In this document: one piece after another, positions 33,509 to 41,417 of the stretch
Position numbering within the stretch: the first letter of the stretch is position 1
Layout: every line of letters starts with the position of its first letter
DNA from: Trebonia sp963843745
GTDB taxonomy: Bacteria > Actinomycetota > Actinomycetes > Streptosporangiales > Streptosporangiaceae
Direction of reading: 5' to 3'
Assembly (NCBI GenBank): GCA_963843745.1
Contig: CAWJLP010000021.1
Coordinates: 620,001-684,000 of the forward strand
DNA: 64,000 bases
Position numbers and translations under genes: made by a program
The notes under the pieces: model-generated
Database searches by the model: none
The model's input: only the letters and a program-made list of their open reading frames with translations
What the model was told of the DNA's origin: nothing

Positions 33509-34822
33509 CTACCCTTCGCGGAGCGCGAGTGCCTCCCGCACGGTCGGGTCCTCGTCGGTGCCGAGCACGCGCCAGTCCTCGCCGTCGGCGAGGATCTTCT
33601 CCGCGCCGCGGATGGCGCGGAAGTCGCCGGCGCCGGCCAGCACCGGCGGCTCCTCACCGCGCGCCAGCCCCTTGGCGGCGCGCAGCAGCAGCCGGTGCAT
33701 CCGGATCAGCGCGATGTCGGTGGATCCCAGGTGCTCGCGGGTCCTGTCGTAGACCGGGCCCGCGGTCTCGGTGGCCATGGCGTCCTGCGACCTGAAGTCG
33801 GCGATCCCGCTGTAGGAGATGCCCTTCTGCGCGATCCGGTCGATCCGGTAGTCGTTTTCCCGCGTGTACTTGCGGTCCACGACCCCGCCGGGCGGCATCA
33901 TCTCGAACGGGTACTTCTCGTAGGTGAAGAACGGCGGCCCGCCGAGCCCGCGCGGGTTCGCCACCGGCTGGACGGAGTAGTTGTACCGGTGGGTGGTGAC
34001 GTCGTCCGCCGGCACGACGAAGATCTGCCGCGTCGAAAACGGGATCTGCGCGATGATCGAGATCGCCGGGAAGATCCAGGCGGTGATCCGCGCGTGCCGG
34101 TGCCCGTTGGGCGTCGTCCTGATCCCCGCGTAGCGGAACCCGTGCCAGGTGTCGTCCACCTCGATCTCCGCGCGCGGGTCGTGCCGCCAGAGTTTCATCG
34201 ACATGTACCCCGACGGATAGCCGGGCTTGTCCGTCCCGTCGTCGGGCACGTCGTCGATCGCGTCGAACTGGTGCAGGTTGGAGATGTGCGCGGTGTCCAG
34301 GTCGCCGTCCATGGACTGCACCCAGTTGCAGTAGATGATCTCCTTATTCGCGCTGACCAGCGACGCCGGCAGCGACTCGGTGCCGAAGTCGCGGAACGGT
34401 GTCATCGAATCCGTCGGCCCCATATATGTCCACACGATCCCGCCCGACTCGCGGACCGGGTACGACGTAATGCGAATCCGCTGGGAGAACGGGTGTAGCT
34501 CGGAGCGCTGGTCCACGCACTGCCCGGTGACGTCGAACTTCCAGCCGTGGTACGTGCAGCGCAGGCCGCACTCCTCGTTGCGGCCGTAGAACAGCGACGC
34601 GCCGCGGTGCGGGCACTGCTCCTCGATCAGGCCGACCCGCCCGTCGGTGTCCCGGAACGCGACCAGGTCCTCGCCGAGCAGTCGCACCCGGGCCGGGGGG
34701 CCGTCCGGCTCTGCAATTTCCGCCGACAGGCACGCCGGAATCCAGTACCGGCGCAGCAGGTTCCCCATCTGCGTGCCCGGGCCGACGCGGGTCAGGATCC
34801 CGTTGTCTTCGGCTGACAGCAC
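33509..34822 (-). CDS. Rieske non-heme iron oxygenase, large (alpha) subunit, phthalate-dioxygenase-like
   Basis: GTG 34822 has GGAGG close upstream and gives VLSAEDNGILTRVGPGTQMGNLLRRYW, the usual N-terminus of phthalate 4,5-dioxygenase-type enzymes. The 437-residue product has the Rieske site CPHRG...CTYHGW (near residues 67-90) and the mononuclear iron site in MDGDLDTAHISNLHQF. It would hydroxylate or O-demethylate an aromatic acid using a reductase encoded elsewhere. It is divergent from a NitT/TauT-type ABC transporter, which may import its substrate. The precise substrate is unknown. Confidence 0.9.
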   Translation of the reverse strand: MLSAEDNGILTRVGPGTQMGNLLRRYWIPACLSAEIAEPDGPPARVRLLGEDLVAFRDTDGRVGLIEEQCPHRGASLFYGRNEECGLRCTYHGWKFDVTGQCVDQRSELHPFSQRIRITSYPVRESGGIVWTYMGPTDSMTPFRDFGTESLPASLVSANKEIIYCNWVQSMDGDLDTAHISNLHQFDAIDDVPDDGTDKPGYPSGYMSMKLWRHDPRAEIEVDDTWHGFRYAGIRTTPNGHRHARITAWIFPAISIIAQIPFSTRQIFVVPADDVTTHRYNYSVQPVANPRGLGGPPFFTYEKYPFEMMPPGGVVDRKYTRENDYRIDRIAQKGISYSGIADFRSQDAMATETAGPVYDRTREHLGSTDIALIRMHRLLLRAAKGLARGEEPPVLAGAGDFRAIRGAEKILADGEDWRVLGTDEDPTVREALALREG

Positions 34823-35044
34823 GGCGCACCTCCAACGTGGCCCGGTGATTGGCCTGCTGTCACCCTGTCGCGTGAATCGGGGAGCGTCAATATGTGGCCG
34901 AACAACGGTCACAACGGGCCCGTTCGGGATAAACAGTGTTAATTTGGATCATAGGCATCTTTAATGATCTCGCCGGTTCCGCTGAGTGGTGCGCCGGCCG
35001 ACAATAAGGACACGCCACCTTCCAGCGGCAAATGGAGCGAGTGA

Positions 35045-36088
35045 ATGAGAAGAGCAGCGAGAAGTACCCGGTACGCGGTCAGCGCCGCCCTGCTGGCGCT
35101 GGCGGCAGCGACGACCGCGGCGTGCAGCAGCAGCCCGTCAAGCTCCTCGAGTACCGGCAGCACGAGCGGCGCCGGCAGCAGCGCGAGCGCTTCGGGCGGC
35201 AGCGGCCCGGCGACCGTCACCAACGTCACCCTCGGCTACGTCCCCTACTCCGACGACGCGTCGCTGTTCTACGCGCAGGACAGCGGGATCTTCCGCAAGC
35301 ACGGGCTGAACGTCACCTTCGTCCCCCAGGCCAGCCCGGTGGCCGTCGAGGCGTCGATGGCCAGCGGCACCGAGCAGTTCGGCTTCATCACCACGCCGAT
35401 CCTGATCAACCTCAACTCCAAGGGCGTCGGCGTCAAGTGCGTGTCCACCGTGGACGGCAACGAGCCGACCAACCCCGCCAACGACAGCACGGTGCTCGTC
35501 GCGGCCAAGGGCTCGGGGATCTCGAGCATGAAGGACCTCGCCGGCAAGAACGTCGCCGAGGTGCAGCTCTCCTCGCTGAACTCGCTGTCGGTCATGGTGC
35601 TGGCCAAGCAGGCCGGCATCGACCCGCACAGCATCCACCAGATCGCGATCCCGTTCCCGCAGATGCCCGCCGCGCTGTCCCAGGGCCGGGTGCAGGCCGC
35701 GGTGATCGTCGCGCCGTTCACGCAGACCGCGCTCGGCGAGGGCGCGACCGTCATCACCCACCCGAACCAGGTCCTGTTCCCGAACGGCACCCTCACCTGC
35801 CTGGACGCGATGAGCTCCTACATCAGCGCCAACCCGAAGGTCGTGAGCGAGTTCCGCGCGGCGATGAACGAGTCGGTCACGTACTCCGCCACGCACCAGT
35901 CGGAGGTGAAGCAGACCCTCGCGAAGGGCCTGAACCTGCCCATGGCGGTCGCGGAGAAGCAGACCCTGGCCACCAACTTCAGCACCACGTTCAACACCGC
36001 GTCGATCGGGCAGGTCGAGAACTACATGAAGGAGTTCGGCATCATCACCTCCGCGCCGGCGCCCTCGTCGCTGATCTGGAACCCGTGA
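35045..36088 (+). CDS. ABC transporter substrate-binding lipoprotein, NitT/TauT (SsuA-like) type
   Basis: The 347-residue protein has a lipoprotein signal ending in TTAAC (Cys near residue 27), a long Ser/Gly linker and an SsuA/NMT1-like fold: TLGYVPYSDDASLFYAQDSGIFRKHGL, then SMASGTEQFGFITTP and SSMKDLAGKNVAEV. It binds a small anionic or aromatic ligand outside the membrane and hands it to the permeases encoded next. Its TGA stop overlaps the GTG start of the first permease gene. Confidence 0.9.
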   Translation: MRRAARSTRYAVSAALLALAAATTAACSSSPSSSSSTGSTSGAGSSASASGGSGPATVTNVTLGYVPYSDDASLFYAQDSGIFRKHGLNVTFVPQASPVAVEASMASGTEQFGFITTPILINLNSKGVGVKCVSTVDGNEPTNPANDSTVLVAAKGSGISSMKDLAGKNVAEVQLSSLNSLSVMVLAKQAGIDPHSIHQIAIPFPQMPAALSQGRVQAAVIVAPFTQTALGEGATVITHPNQVLFPNGTLTCLDAMSSYISANPKVVSEFRAAMNESVTYSATHQSEVKQTLAKGLNLPMAVAEKQTLATNFSTTFNTASIGQVENYMKEFGIITSAPAPSSLIWNP

Positions 36089-37197
36089 CCGCTCGCTGGC
36101 CCGTGCTGCGGCCCTGGCTGCTCAGGCTGGGCGTGCTCGCCGCCGCGCTCGGCCTGTGGCAGGGGCTGAGCGCGGCGGGGGTCATCCGCGCCGACGAGTT
36201 CCCGTCGATGACGCAGACCGCGACCGCGCTGTGGGACCAGGCGACCACCGCCACGCTCTGGACCGCGGTCGGGCAGACCCTGGAAGGCTGGGCGATCGGG
36301 CTGGCCATCGGGGCCGCGGCCGCGCTGGTGATCGGCACGCTCATCGGACTCAACCAGTTCGCCTACCGCAGCGTGATCGGCGTGATCGAGTTCTTCAAGG
36401 CGATCCCGGTGATCGCGATCCTGCCGATCGGCCTCGTGCTCTGGGGCGCGACGCTCAGGATGAAGTTCGCGCTCGTCGCGTTCGCGGTGTTCTGGCCGCT
36501 GGTGATCCAGGTGTGCTACGGCGTCAGGTCCATCGACCCGGTGGTCCGCGACACCGCGACCGTGCTGCGGGTGCGCGGCCCGCGCAGGTTCGTCACGGTG
36601 ATCGTGCCGAGCGCGGCGCCGTACGTCGCGACCGGCTTGCGCGTCGCGGCCGCCGTCGCGCTGGTCGTGGCCATTATCACCGAGCTGATCGGCGGCGGCA
36701 CCGGCATCGGCGAGCGCATCCTGCTGGCGGAGAACGCGGGCCCCGCCGCCTACCCGGTCATGTACGCGTACATCGTGGTCGCCGGCGTGCTCGGGGTGCT
36801 GCTGGCGGGCACGTTCACGGTCGCAGAACGGTACGCGCTGCACTGGCACGAGTCGCAGCGGGTTGCCGTTGATCTTTATCCCGAACGTACGCGGGTGACT
36901 GCCGTTGCCGTCTTATCTCCGGCTGGCCCCTTACCTCAGGCTAACGGGGCGGGCGCTGACCCGGGTCTGGCTGTTCGCCGTCTTGTTCCTCGCCTGGTGG
37001 CTATGGTCGGCGGGGTCGAAGTCACTCTACTTCCCGCCGCTGTCGTCGATCCTCAAGGCGGTGTGGGACCAGTGGGTGACCGGGCCTGCCCGCGCCGAGC
37101 TCTCCTCATCGCTCGAGCATCTGCTCGTGGGCTACGGGATCGCTGCGGTAGCGGGCATCGGGCTCGGCGCGGCGTTGTGGTCGCTCCGGTACGCTAG
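36085..37197 (+). CDS. ABC transporter permease (SsuC-like), 3' end overrunning the next gene
   Basis: From GTG 36085. About 265 residues form a normal SsuC-type permease with six membrane helices and the EAA-type loop (DTATVLRVRGPRRFVTVIVPSAAPYVATGLRVA). After HWHESQRVAV the frame continues for a further 106 residues of Arg/Pro/Gly-rich sequence and overlaps the second permease gene by 293 bp, which is atypical. The overrun starts exactly at CTTTATCCCGAACGTACG (36875-36892), a member of the recurrent motif. A lost stop codon or frameshift there is the simplest explanation; the tail may not be functional. Confidence 0.75.
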   Translation: MTARWPVLRPWLLRLGVLAAALGLWQGLSAAGVIRADEFPSMTQTATALWDQATTATLWTAVGQTLEGWAIGLAIGAAAALVIGTLIGLNQFAYRSVIGVIEFFKAIPVIAILPIGLVLWGATLRMKFALVAFAVFWPLVIQVCYGVRSIDPVVRDTATVLRVRGPRRFVTVIVPSAAPYVATGLRVAAAVALVVAIITELIGGGTGIGERILLAENAGPAAYPVMYAYIVVAGVLGVLLAGTFTVAERYALHWHESQRVAVDLYPERTRVTAVAVLSPAGPLPQANGAGADPGLAVRRLVPRLVAMVGGVEVTLLPAAVVDPQGGVGPVGDRACPRRALLIARASARGLRDRCGSGHRARRGVVVAPVR

Positions 37198-37711
37198 GGA
37201 GGCGACGGCGCCGTACCTCTACTTCCTGTACGTGCTGCCCGCCCCGGTGCTCGTGCCGGCCGCGCTGACCCTGTTCGGCATCGGGTTCACGATGAAGGTG
37301 GTGCTCATCGCGTTCGCGGCCCTGTGGCCGACGCTGCTCAACACGCTGGATGGCATGCGCGGCGTCGACGCCGTCAAGCTCGACACGTCGAAGGTGCTCG
37401 GGCTGTCGCGGACGCGGAACGTGTTCCAGGTCGTGCTGCCCGCCGCCTCGCCGCAGATCGTCGCGGGGCTGCGCAACAGCCTGCAGGTCGCGATCATCCT
37501 GATGGTGGTCAGCGAGTGGGAGGCGTCGAGCGACGGCATCGGCTATTACCTCTCGAACGCCCAGCAGTCCTTCGACTACGTGGGCATGTGGTCGGGGATC
37601 ATCGTGCTCGCGATCATCGGGATCGTGGCGAACCTGCTGTTCGTCGCGGCCGAGAACCGGGTCTTGCACTGGCATTACGGCCAGCGCGCCATGGAGGGGG
37701 TATCGCGATGA
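36905..37711 (+). CDS. ABC transporter permease (SsuC-like), second subunit
   Basis: A 268-residue protein from TTG 36905 with six predicted helices and the permease loop MRGVDAVKLDTSKVLGLSRTRNVFQVVLPAASPQIVAGLRNSL. It pairs with the preceding permease to form a heterodimeric channel. Its stop overlaps the ATPase ATG by ATGA. A start further in cannot be excluded because the upstream gene overruns this region. Confidence 0.88.
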   Translation: MPSYLRLAPYLRLTGRALTRVWLFAVLFLAWWLWSAGSKSLYFPPLSSILKAVWDQWVTGPARAELSSSLEHLLVGYGIAAVAGIGLGAALWSLRYAREATAPYLYFLYVLPAPVLVPAALTLFGIGFTMKVVLIAFAALWPTLLNTLDGMRGVDAVKLDTSKVLGLSRTRNVFQVVLPAASPQIVAGLRNSLQVAIILMVVSEWEASSDGIGYYLSNAQQSFDYVGMWSGIIVLAIIGIVANLLFVAAENRVLHWHYGQRAMEGVSR

Positions 37712-38520
37712 CAGAGCCGGGCACGGCGAGCGGCGTGACCGAGGGAACCGGCACGCCGGTCGTGTCGCTGCGGCAGGTGCGCAAGCTGTACGCCAGCGCG
37801 GCCGGGCCGCGCACCGCGCTCGCGGACATCACGTTCGACGTGGCGCGCGGCGAGTTCGCGTGCGTCGTCGGGCCGAGCGGCGCGGGCAAGAGCACGCTGC
37901 TGCGCTGCCTGGCCGGGCTGATGCCGCCGACGTCGGGCGAGGCGCTGTTCGAGGGCACGCCGCTGCGCTCGGTCCCGGACGGGATCGGGGTCGTGTTCCA
38001 GGACTACGGCCGGTCGCTGTTCCCGTGGCTGACCGTGGCGCGCAACGTGGAGCTGCCGTTGCGGGTGCGCGGCGTGCAGCGCGCCGCGCGGGCCGAGCGG
38101 GTGGCCGAGGTGCTCGCCTCGGTCGGGCTCGCCGACGCGGGCGGCCAGTACCCGTGGCAGCTGTCCGGCGGCATGCAGCAGCGGGTGGCGATCGCCAGGG
38201 CGCTGGCCTACCGTCCGGACCTGCTGCTGATGGACGAGCCGTTCGCCTCGGTGGACGCGCAGACCAGGTTCGAGCTCGAGGACCTCATCCTGCGGGTCCG
38301 TGACGAGTTCGGGGTGACGGTCGTGTTCGTGACCCATGACATCGACGAGGCGATCTACCTCGCGGACCGGATCGTGGTGCTGTCCAGGTCGCCAGGGCGG
38401 GTCGCCGAGATCGTCGGCGTCACGCTGCCCCGGCCCCGCGACCAGATCGCGACGAAGGCCGACGAGGCGTTCGCGCGCTACCGCGAGCATCTCCTCGGCG
38501 TGGTGATGTCCCGCCGCTAG
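37708..38520 (+). CDS. ABC transporter ATP-binding protein (SsuB/TauB-like)
   Basis: A 270-residue ATPase with Walker A GPSGAGKST (near residue 55), Q-loop VFQDYGRSLFPW, signature LSGGMQQRVAIARAL, Walker B LLLMDEPFASVD and the switch histidine THDIDEAIYLADR. The LFPW after the Q-loop is typical of nitrate/sulfonate/taurine importers. It completes the substrate-binding protein, two permeases and ATPase operon. The stop overlaps the convergent glutamate decarboxylase gene by 4 bp. Confidence 0.95.
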   Translation: MTEPGTASGVTEGTGTPVVSLRQVRKLYASAAGPRTALADITFDVARGEFACVVGPSGAGKSTLLRCLAGLMPPTSGEALFEGTPLRSVPDGIGVVFQDYGRSLFPWLTVARNVELPLRVRGVQRAARAERVAEVLASVGLADAGGQYPWQLSGGMQQRVAIARALAYRPDLLLMDEPFASVDAQTRFELEDLILRVRDEFGVTVVFVTHDIDEAIYLADRIVVLSRSPGRVAEIVGVTLPRPRDQIATKADEAFARYREHLLGVVMSRR

Positions 38521-39923
38521 TGCTTGAACGACTGGCGCATGGCCTGGATCTCCGGCGGCGGCTGGGTTTGCGGGTGGTGCTCGAGCACCCGGACCTGCAG
38601 CCGCAGGTCGTCGAGGAGCAGGTTCGCCAGGTCCATGCTGAACCCGTTCCTGATGACAATGCGCATGACTGCCGTGTCGGTGAGGTTCTCAGGGAACGTG
38701 TAGGCGGGCACCTGCCAGCCGCGCATCCGCACCCGTTCCGACAGGTCGAATACCGAGTACCCGGTCACGTCGTCACGCAGCTTGAACGCGAATACCGGCA
38801 GGTCGCTGCCGTCGGTCAGCAGCTCGAACGGGCCGATCTTCGCGATCTCTGACGACAGGTGCATCGCGATGTCCTGGCAGGTCTGCTGCACGTGCCGGTA
38901 GCCGCTGTGACCGAGCCGGACGAAGTTGTAGTACTGGGCGGCGACCTGCGCGCCGGGGCGGGAGAAGTTCAGCGCGAACGTGGGCATCTGCCCGCCGAGG
39001 TAGTTCACGTTGAAGATGAGGTCCTCAGGCAGCGCGTCGGCGTCCCGCCACACCACCCAGCCCACACCGGGGTAGACCAGCCCGTACTTGTGCCCTGAGC
39101 TGTTGATCGACGCGACCCGCGGCACCCGGAAGTCCCATTCGATGTCCGGCTGCAGGAACGGCGCGACGAACCCGCCGGACGCGGCGTCGACGTGGATGGG
39201 CACGTCGATTCCCGCCGACTCCTGGAGCCCGTCGAGCGCGGCGTTGATGTGCGCGACCGGCTCGTAACTGCCGTCCATCGTGGACCCCATGATCGCCACG
39301 ACGCCGATCGTGTTCTCGTCGCACTGCGCGGCCGCCTCCGCCGCGCCGAGGTGCAGCCGCCCCGGCACCATCGGCACGTACCGCGGCTCGACCTCCCAGT
39401 ACCGGCAGAACTTCTCCCAGCACACCTGGACGTTGGAGCCCATCACCAGGTTCGGCCGGTCCGCGGGCTTCGCGCCCGCCTTGCGGCGGGCCCGCCACCG
39501 CCACAGCAGGGCCATCCCGCCGAGCATGCAGGCCTCGCTCGACCCGGTGGTCGAGCAGCCGACCGATTTCCCGGGCGCGCACTGGGCGTTCCACAGGCTG
39601 CCGAGGATGTTCACGCAGCGCCTTTCGAGCTCGGCGGTCTGCGGGTACTCGTCCTTGTCGATCATGTTCTTCGGGGAGCACTCGGCCATCAGCAGCTCGG
39701 CCTCCGGCTCCATCCACGTGGTGACGAACGTGGCCAGGTTCAGCCTGGCGTTGCCGTCGAGGATCAGCTCGTCCCGCACGACCTGCAGCGCCGTGCGCGG
39801 CAGCACGCCCTGCTCGGGCAGCCGGTATCGCGGGATGTCGCAGGTCTGCTCGCGGAAGTAGATGGGATTGATCTCGAGTTCGGCGTCCGAGGCGTCCTCG
39901 TCGACCTGCTTGTGCAGTGCCAT
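38517..39923 (-). CDS. Glutamate decarboxylase
   Basis: The 468-residue protein is a PLP-dependent group II decarboxylase with GSSEACMLGGMALLWRWR, HVDAASGGFVAPF and the PLP-lysine motif SINSSGHKYGLVYPG (Lys279). Length and sequence fit GadA/GadB-type glutamate decarboxylase, which converts glutamate to GABA while consuming a proton. The conserved C-terminal autoinhibitory tail ends in QSFKH. No glutamate/GABA antiporter gene is adjacent. Confidence 0.96.
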   Translation of the reverse strand: MALHKQVDEDASDAELEINPIYFREQTCDIPRYRLPEQGVLPRTALQVVRDELILDGNARLNLATFVTTWMEPEAELLMAECSPKNMIDKDEYPQTAELERRCVNILGSLWNAQCAPGKSVGCSTTGSSEACMLGGMALLWRWRARRKAGAKPADRPNLVMGSNVQVCWEKFCRYWEVEPRYVPMVPGRLHLGAAEAAAQCDENTIGVVAIMGSTMDGSYEPVAHINAALDGLQESAGIDVPIHVDAASGGFVAPFLQPDIEWDFRVPRVASINSSGHKYGLVYPGVGWVVWRDADALPEDLIFNVNYLGGQMPTFALNFSRPGAQVAAQYYNFVRLGHSGYRHVQQTCQDIAMHLSSEIAKIGPFELLTDGSDLPVFAFKLRDDVTGYSVFDLSERVRMRGWQVPAYTFPENLTDTAVMRIVIRNGFSMDLANLLLDDLRLQVRVLEHHPQTQPPPEIQAMRQSFKH

Positions 39924-39985
39924 AGCACGAGCCTAACGGGGAACCGTTCGCCACTTCCGGCGCGTCCGACGGGAGACGACAGGGG

Positions 39986-40390
39986 GTGAGCGCGATGCAT
40001 GAGAGGTGGCTGTGGGCCGCCGCGATCGCGGCCGTTCCGCTGGCGGCGGTGCTCGCGGGATGCGGATCCACGTCGAGCCCGGCCGCGCCGCCGTCGCCAA
40101 CGACAGCGGCGGGCACGACCATGGCGCCGAAGCCGGTGCCTTACGACCTGTACACGCACTGCGGCATCGACTACGCCCGGGTCGGCAACCGGTACTACGA
40201 GGCGACCCCGCCGCTCAGCGACGGCTCGGGCAACCCGCCTCCCGGCTGGGGCAACCCGTACCAGCCTGGCACCCTGACGGTGATCTCGCCGACCCAGGCG
40301 GTCTTCACCGACAAGGCCGGCCACCGCGTGGTATTCACCCTGGTCCCATCCGGCGGCCCCGGCCGCACCACGGCCTTCGTCTGCTCCTAA
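39986..40390 (+). CDS. Small putative lipoprotein
   Basis: The 134-residue protein starts at GTG 39986, or at ATG 39995. It has a signal peptide WLWAAAIAAVPLAAVLAGC with lipobox LAGC, a Ser/Thr/Pro/Ala linker and a compact domain (YDLYTHCGIDYARVGNRYYEATPPLSDGSGNPPPGWGNPYQPGTL) with two cysteines that could pair. Similar small secreted proteins occur widely in actinomycetes without a known function. It is divergent from glutamate decarboxylase. Confidence 0.78.
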   Translation: MSAMHERWLWAAAIAAVPLAAVLAGCGSTSSPAAPPSPTTAAGTTMAPKPVPYDLYTHCGIDYARVGNRYYEATPPLSDGSGNPPPGWGNPYQPGTLTVISPTQAVFTDKAGHRVVFTLVPSGGPGRTTAFVCS

Positions 40391-40562
40391 CGCCGACGAC
40401 CTCGAACACCTATGGCGGGCCGTCCGGCGGGGTCTGCGCGCCGCTGTGGCATCCCGGGCCGCCGTCCTCCGTGATCCCGAACGGGCGGCTGGTTCCACCG
40501 GTCCCGTCCGTCACTCCGGCCACGGCCAGCGGCTTCCGGGGACGGTTGCTAGCGCGTTCGCA

Positions 40563-40615
40563 CATGATCACGAAAGAAAAGTATGCGCATAGGAAGTTTT
40601 TCTTTCGTGATCATG
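40563..40615. terminator. 18-bp perfect AT-rich inverted repeat
   Basis: Arms 40563-40580 (CATGATCACGAAAGAAAA) and 40598-40615 are exact complements. The 17-base loop contains the palindrome TATGCGCATA. It is unusually AT-rich for this genome and may act as a bidirectional terminator for the converging genes. The dispersed element lies 31 bp further on. Confidence 0.65.
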
Positions 40616-40645
40616 AAATTACCCCTTAGGGGTTGTGCCTATGAG

Positions 40646-40666
40646 GCTGATAACAGCAAGAAGCGG
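40646..40666 (+). repeat. Dispersed intergenic element, copy 5
   Basis: Exact consensus (G plus CTGATAACAGCAAGAAGCGG), 17 bp before the stop end of the DUF302 gene. Confidence 0.85.
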
Positions 40667-40683
40667 CTTGGCCGCCGGAGGCC

Positions 40684-41064
40684 TTACGGGGCGACGAGGG
40701 CGTCCGTGAGGGGGTTGATGGCGGCCAGGTTGGCCGACAGGCTGCCGGGCAGGCCGTACCGGGCGCCGATGGTCTCGGGCGCGGTGTAGGACACCTTCGT
40801 CTGGCCCGCGTCGTCCCACACGACGATCTTCAGCGGCAGGTCGAGCGCGCTGAGCGGCGCGGCCGCCATCACCGGCGTCCCGGCCGCCGGGTTGCCGAAG
40901 ATCACCAGCACCGTCTCCCTCAGGTCGAGGCCGGCCTCCCGCGCCGCGGCGGCCTGGTCGATGACCGCGAAGACCTTCACCCCCTTGCCGGCGAGCAGCT
41001 CGGTGAACCGCGCGACGGTCGCGGCGACCGGGCGCGGGCTTAGCTTGGTGACGATGTCCGCCAT
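40684..41064 (-). CDS. DUF302 domain protein
   Basis: A 126-residue protein with the DUF302 pattern: VAATVARFTELLAGKGVKVFAVIDQAAAAREAGLDL, VLVIFGNPAAGTPVM, LPLKIVVWDDAGQTKVSY. The family has a small alpha/beta fold and no firmly assigned biochemical role. Start at ATG 41064. It sits beside a deletion scar. Confidence 0.88.
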   Translation of the reverse strand: MADIVTKLSPRPVAATVARFTELLAGKGVKVFAVIDQAAAAREAGLDLRETVLVIFGNPAAGTPVMAAAPLSALDLPLKIVVWDDAGQTKVSYTAPETIGARYGLPGSLSANLAAINPLTDALVAP

Positions 41065-41158
41065 CTCCGGCCTCCTTCTCGGCTATGGCAACGGTAATCC
41101 ATCGGGCCGAGCATGAGGCGGCGGACGACGACGGCAGCCGCCGCGACGCCGAACTGAA

Positions 41159-41250
41159 TCAGCCCTCTCGGTCTGCCTGTACCGCCTCGCCGCATTCCGG
41201 GCAGAGGAACGGCTTGCGCCGGGCCCTGGACCGCAGGTAGGCGAAGAGGA
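41159..41250 (-). pseudogene. 3' fragment of a zinc-ribbon-ended membrane protein gene
   Basis: Read on the minus strand, 41250 to 41159 encodes about 29 residues ending in RARRKPFLCPECGEAVQADREG and a stop. It is preceded at once by an in-frame TGA and has no start. The composition (hydrophobic LFAYLRSR, then a CPEC zinc-knuckle tail) looks like the end of a real protein. It abuts the LuxR fragment head to head, so the 5' halves of both genes appear to be missing. Confidence 0.55.
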
Positions 41251-41253
41251 TCC

Positions 41254-41347
41254 GTCAAGAGCCACATCAATCACCTGTTCGCCAAAGACCGGCGTGCGCG
41301 ACCGGGCCCAGGCGGTCACCTACGCCTACCAGCACGGACTCACCTGA
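41254..41347 (+). pseudogene. 3' fragment of a LuxR/NarL-type response regulator
   Basis: Bases 41254-41347 encode VKSHINHLFAK, then after a one-base shift (extra A near 41286) TGVRDRAQAVTYAYQHGLT and a stop. This is the recognition helix and C-terminal end of a NarL/FixJ-type DNA-binding domain (consensus VKSHINHLFAKTGVRDRAQAV). No receiver domain or start is present. It is a remnant left by a deletion. Confidence 0.75.
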
Positions 41348-41417
41348 GATCCGCGATCGATGGGTGCTGGAACCAGCCGTAACGATCCCGGAACGCGGCG
41401 CGCGTAGGGTCGGCCAC

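Larger units (their letters stand above)
40391..40683. other. Convergent gap with AT-rich inverted repeat and dispersed element
   Basis: The gap lies between the lipoprotein and the DUF302 gene. The first part (40391-40560) carries a frame with plausible residues (GGPSGGVCAPLWHPGPPSS, then VIPNGRLVPP) but no start of its own and no family I recognise; it could be a gene remnant. The inverted repeat 40563-40615, a small ACCCCT-T-AGGGGT palindrome (40621-40633) and the dispersed element (40646-40666) follow. Confidence 0.6.

Noticed and set aside
40006..40629. A 207-residue + strand frame overlapping the small lipoprotein
   Set aside because: The first half is an out-of-frame shadow of the lipoprotein and the end runs through the inverted repeat; only the middle looks protein-like, noted as a possible remnant.
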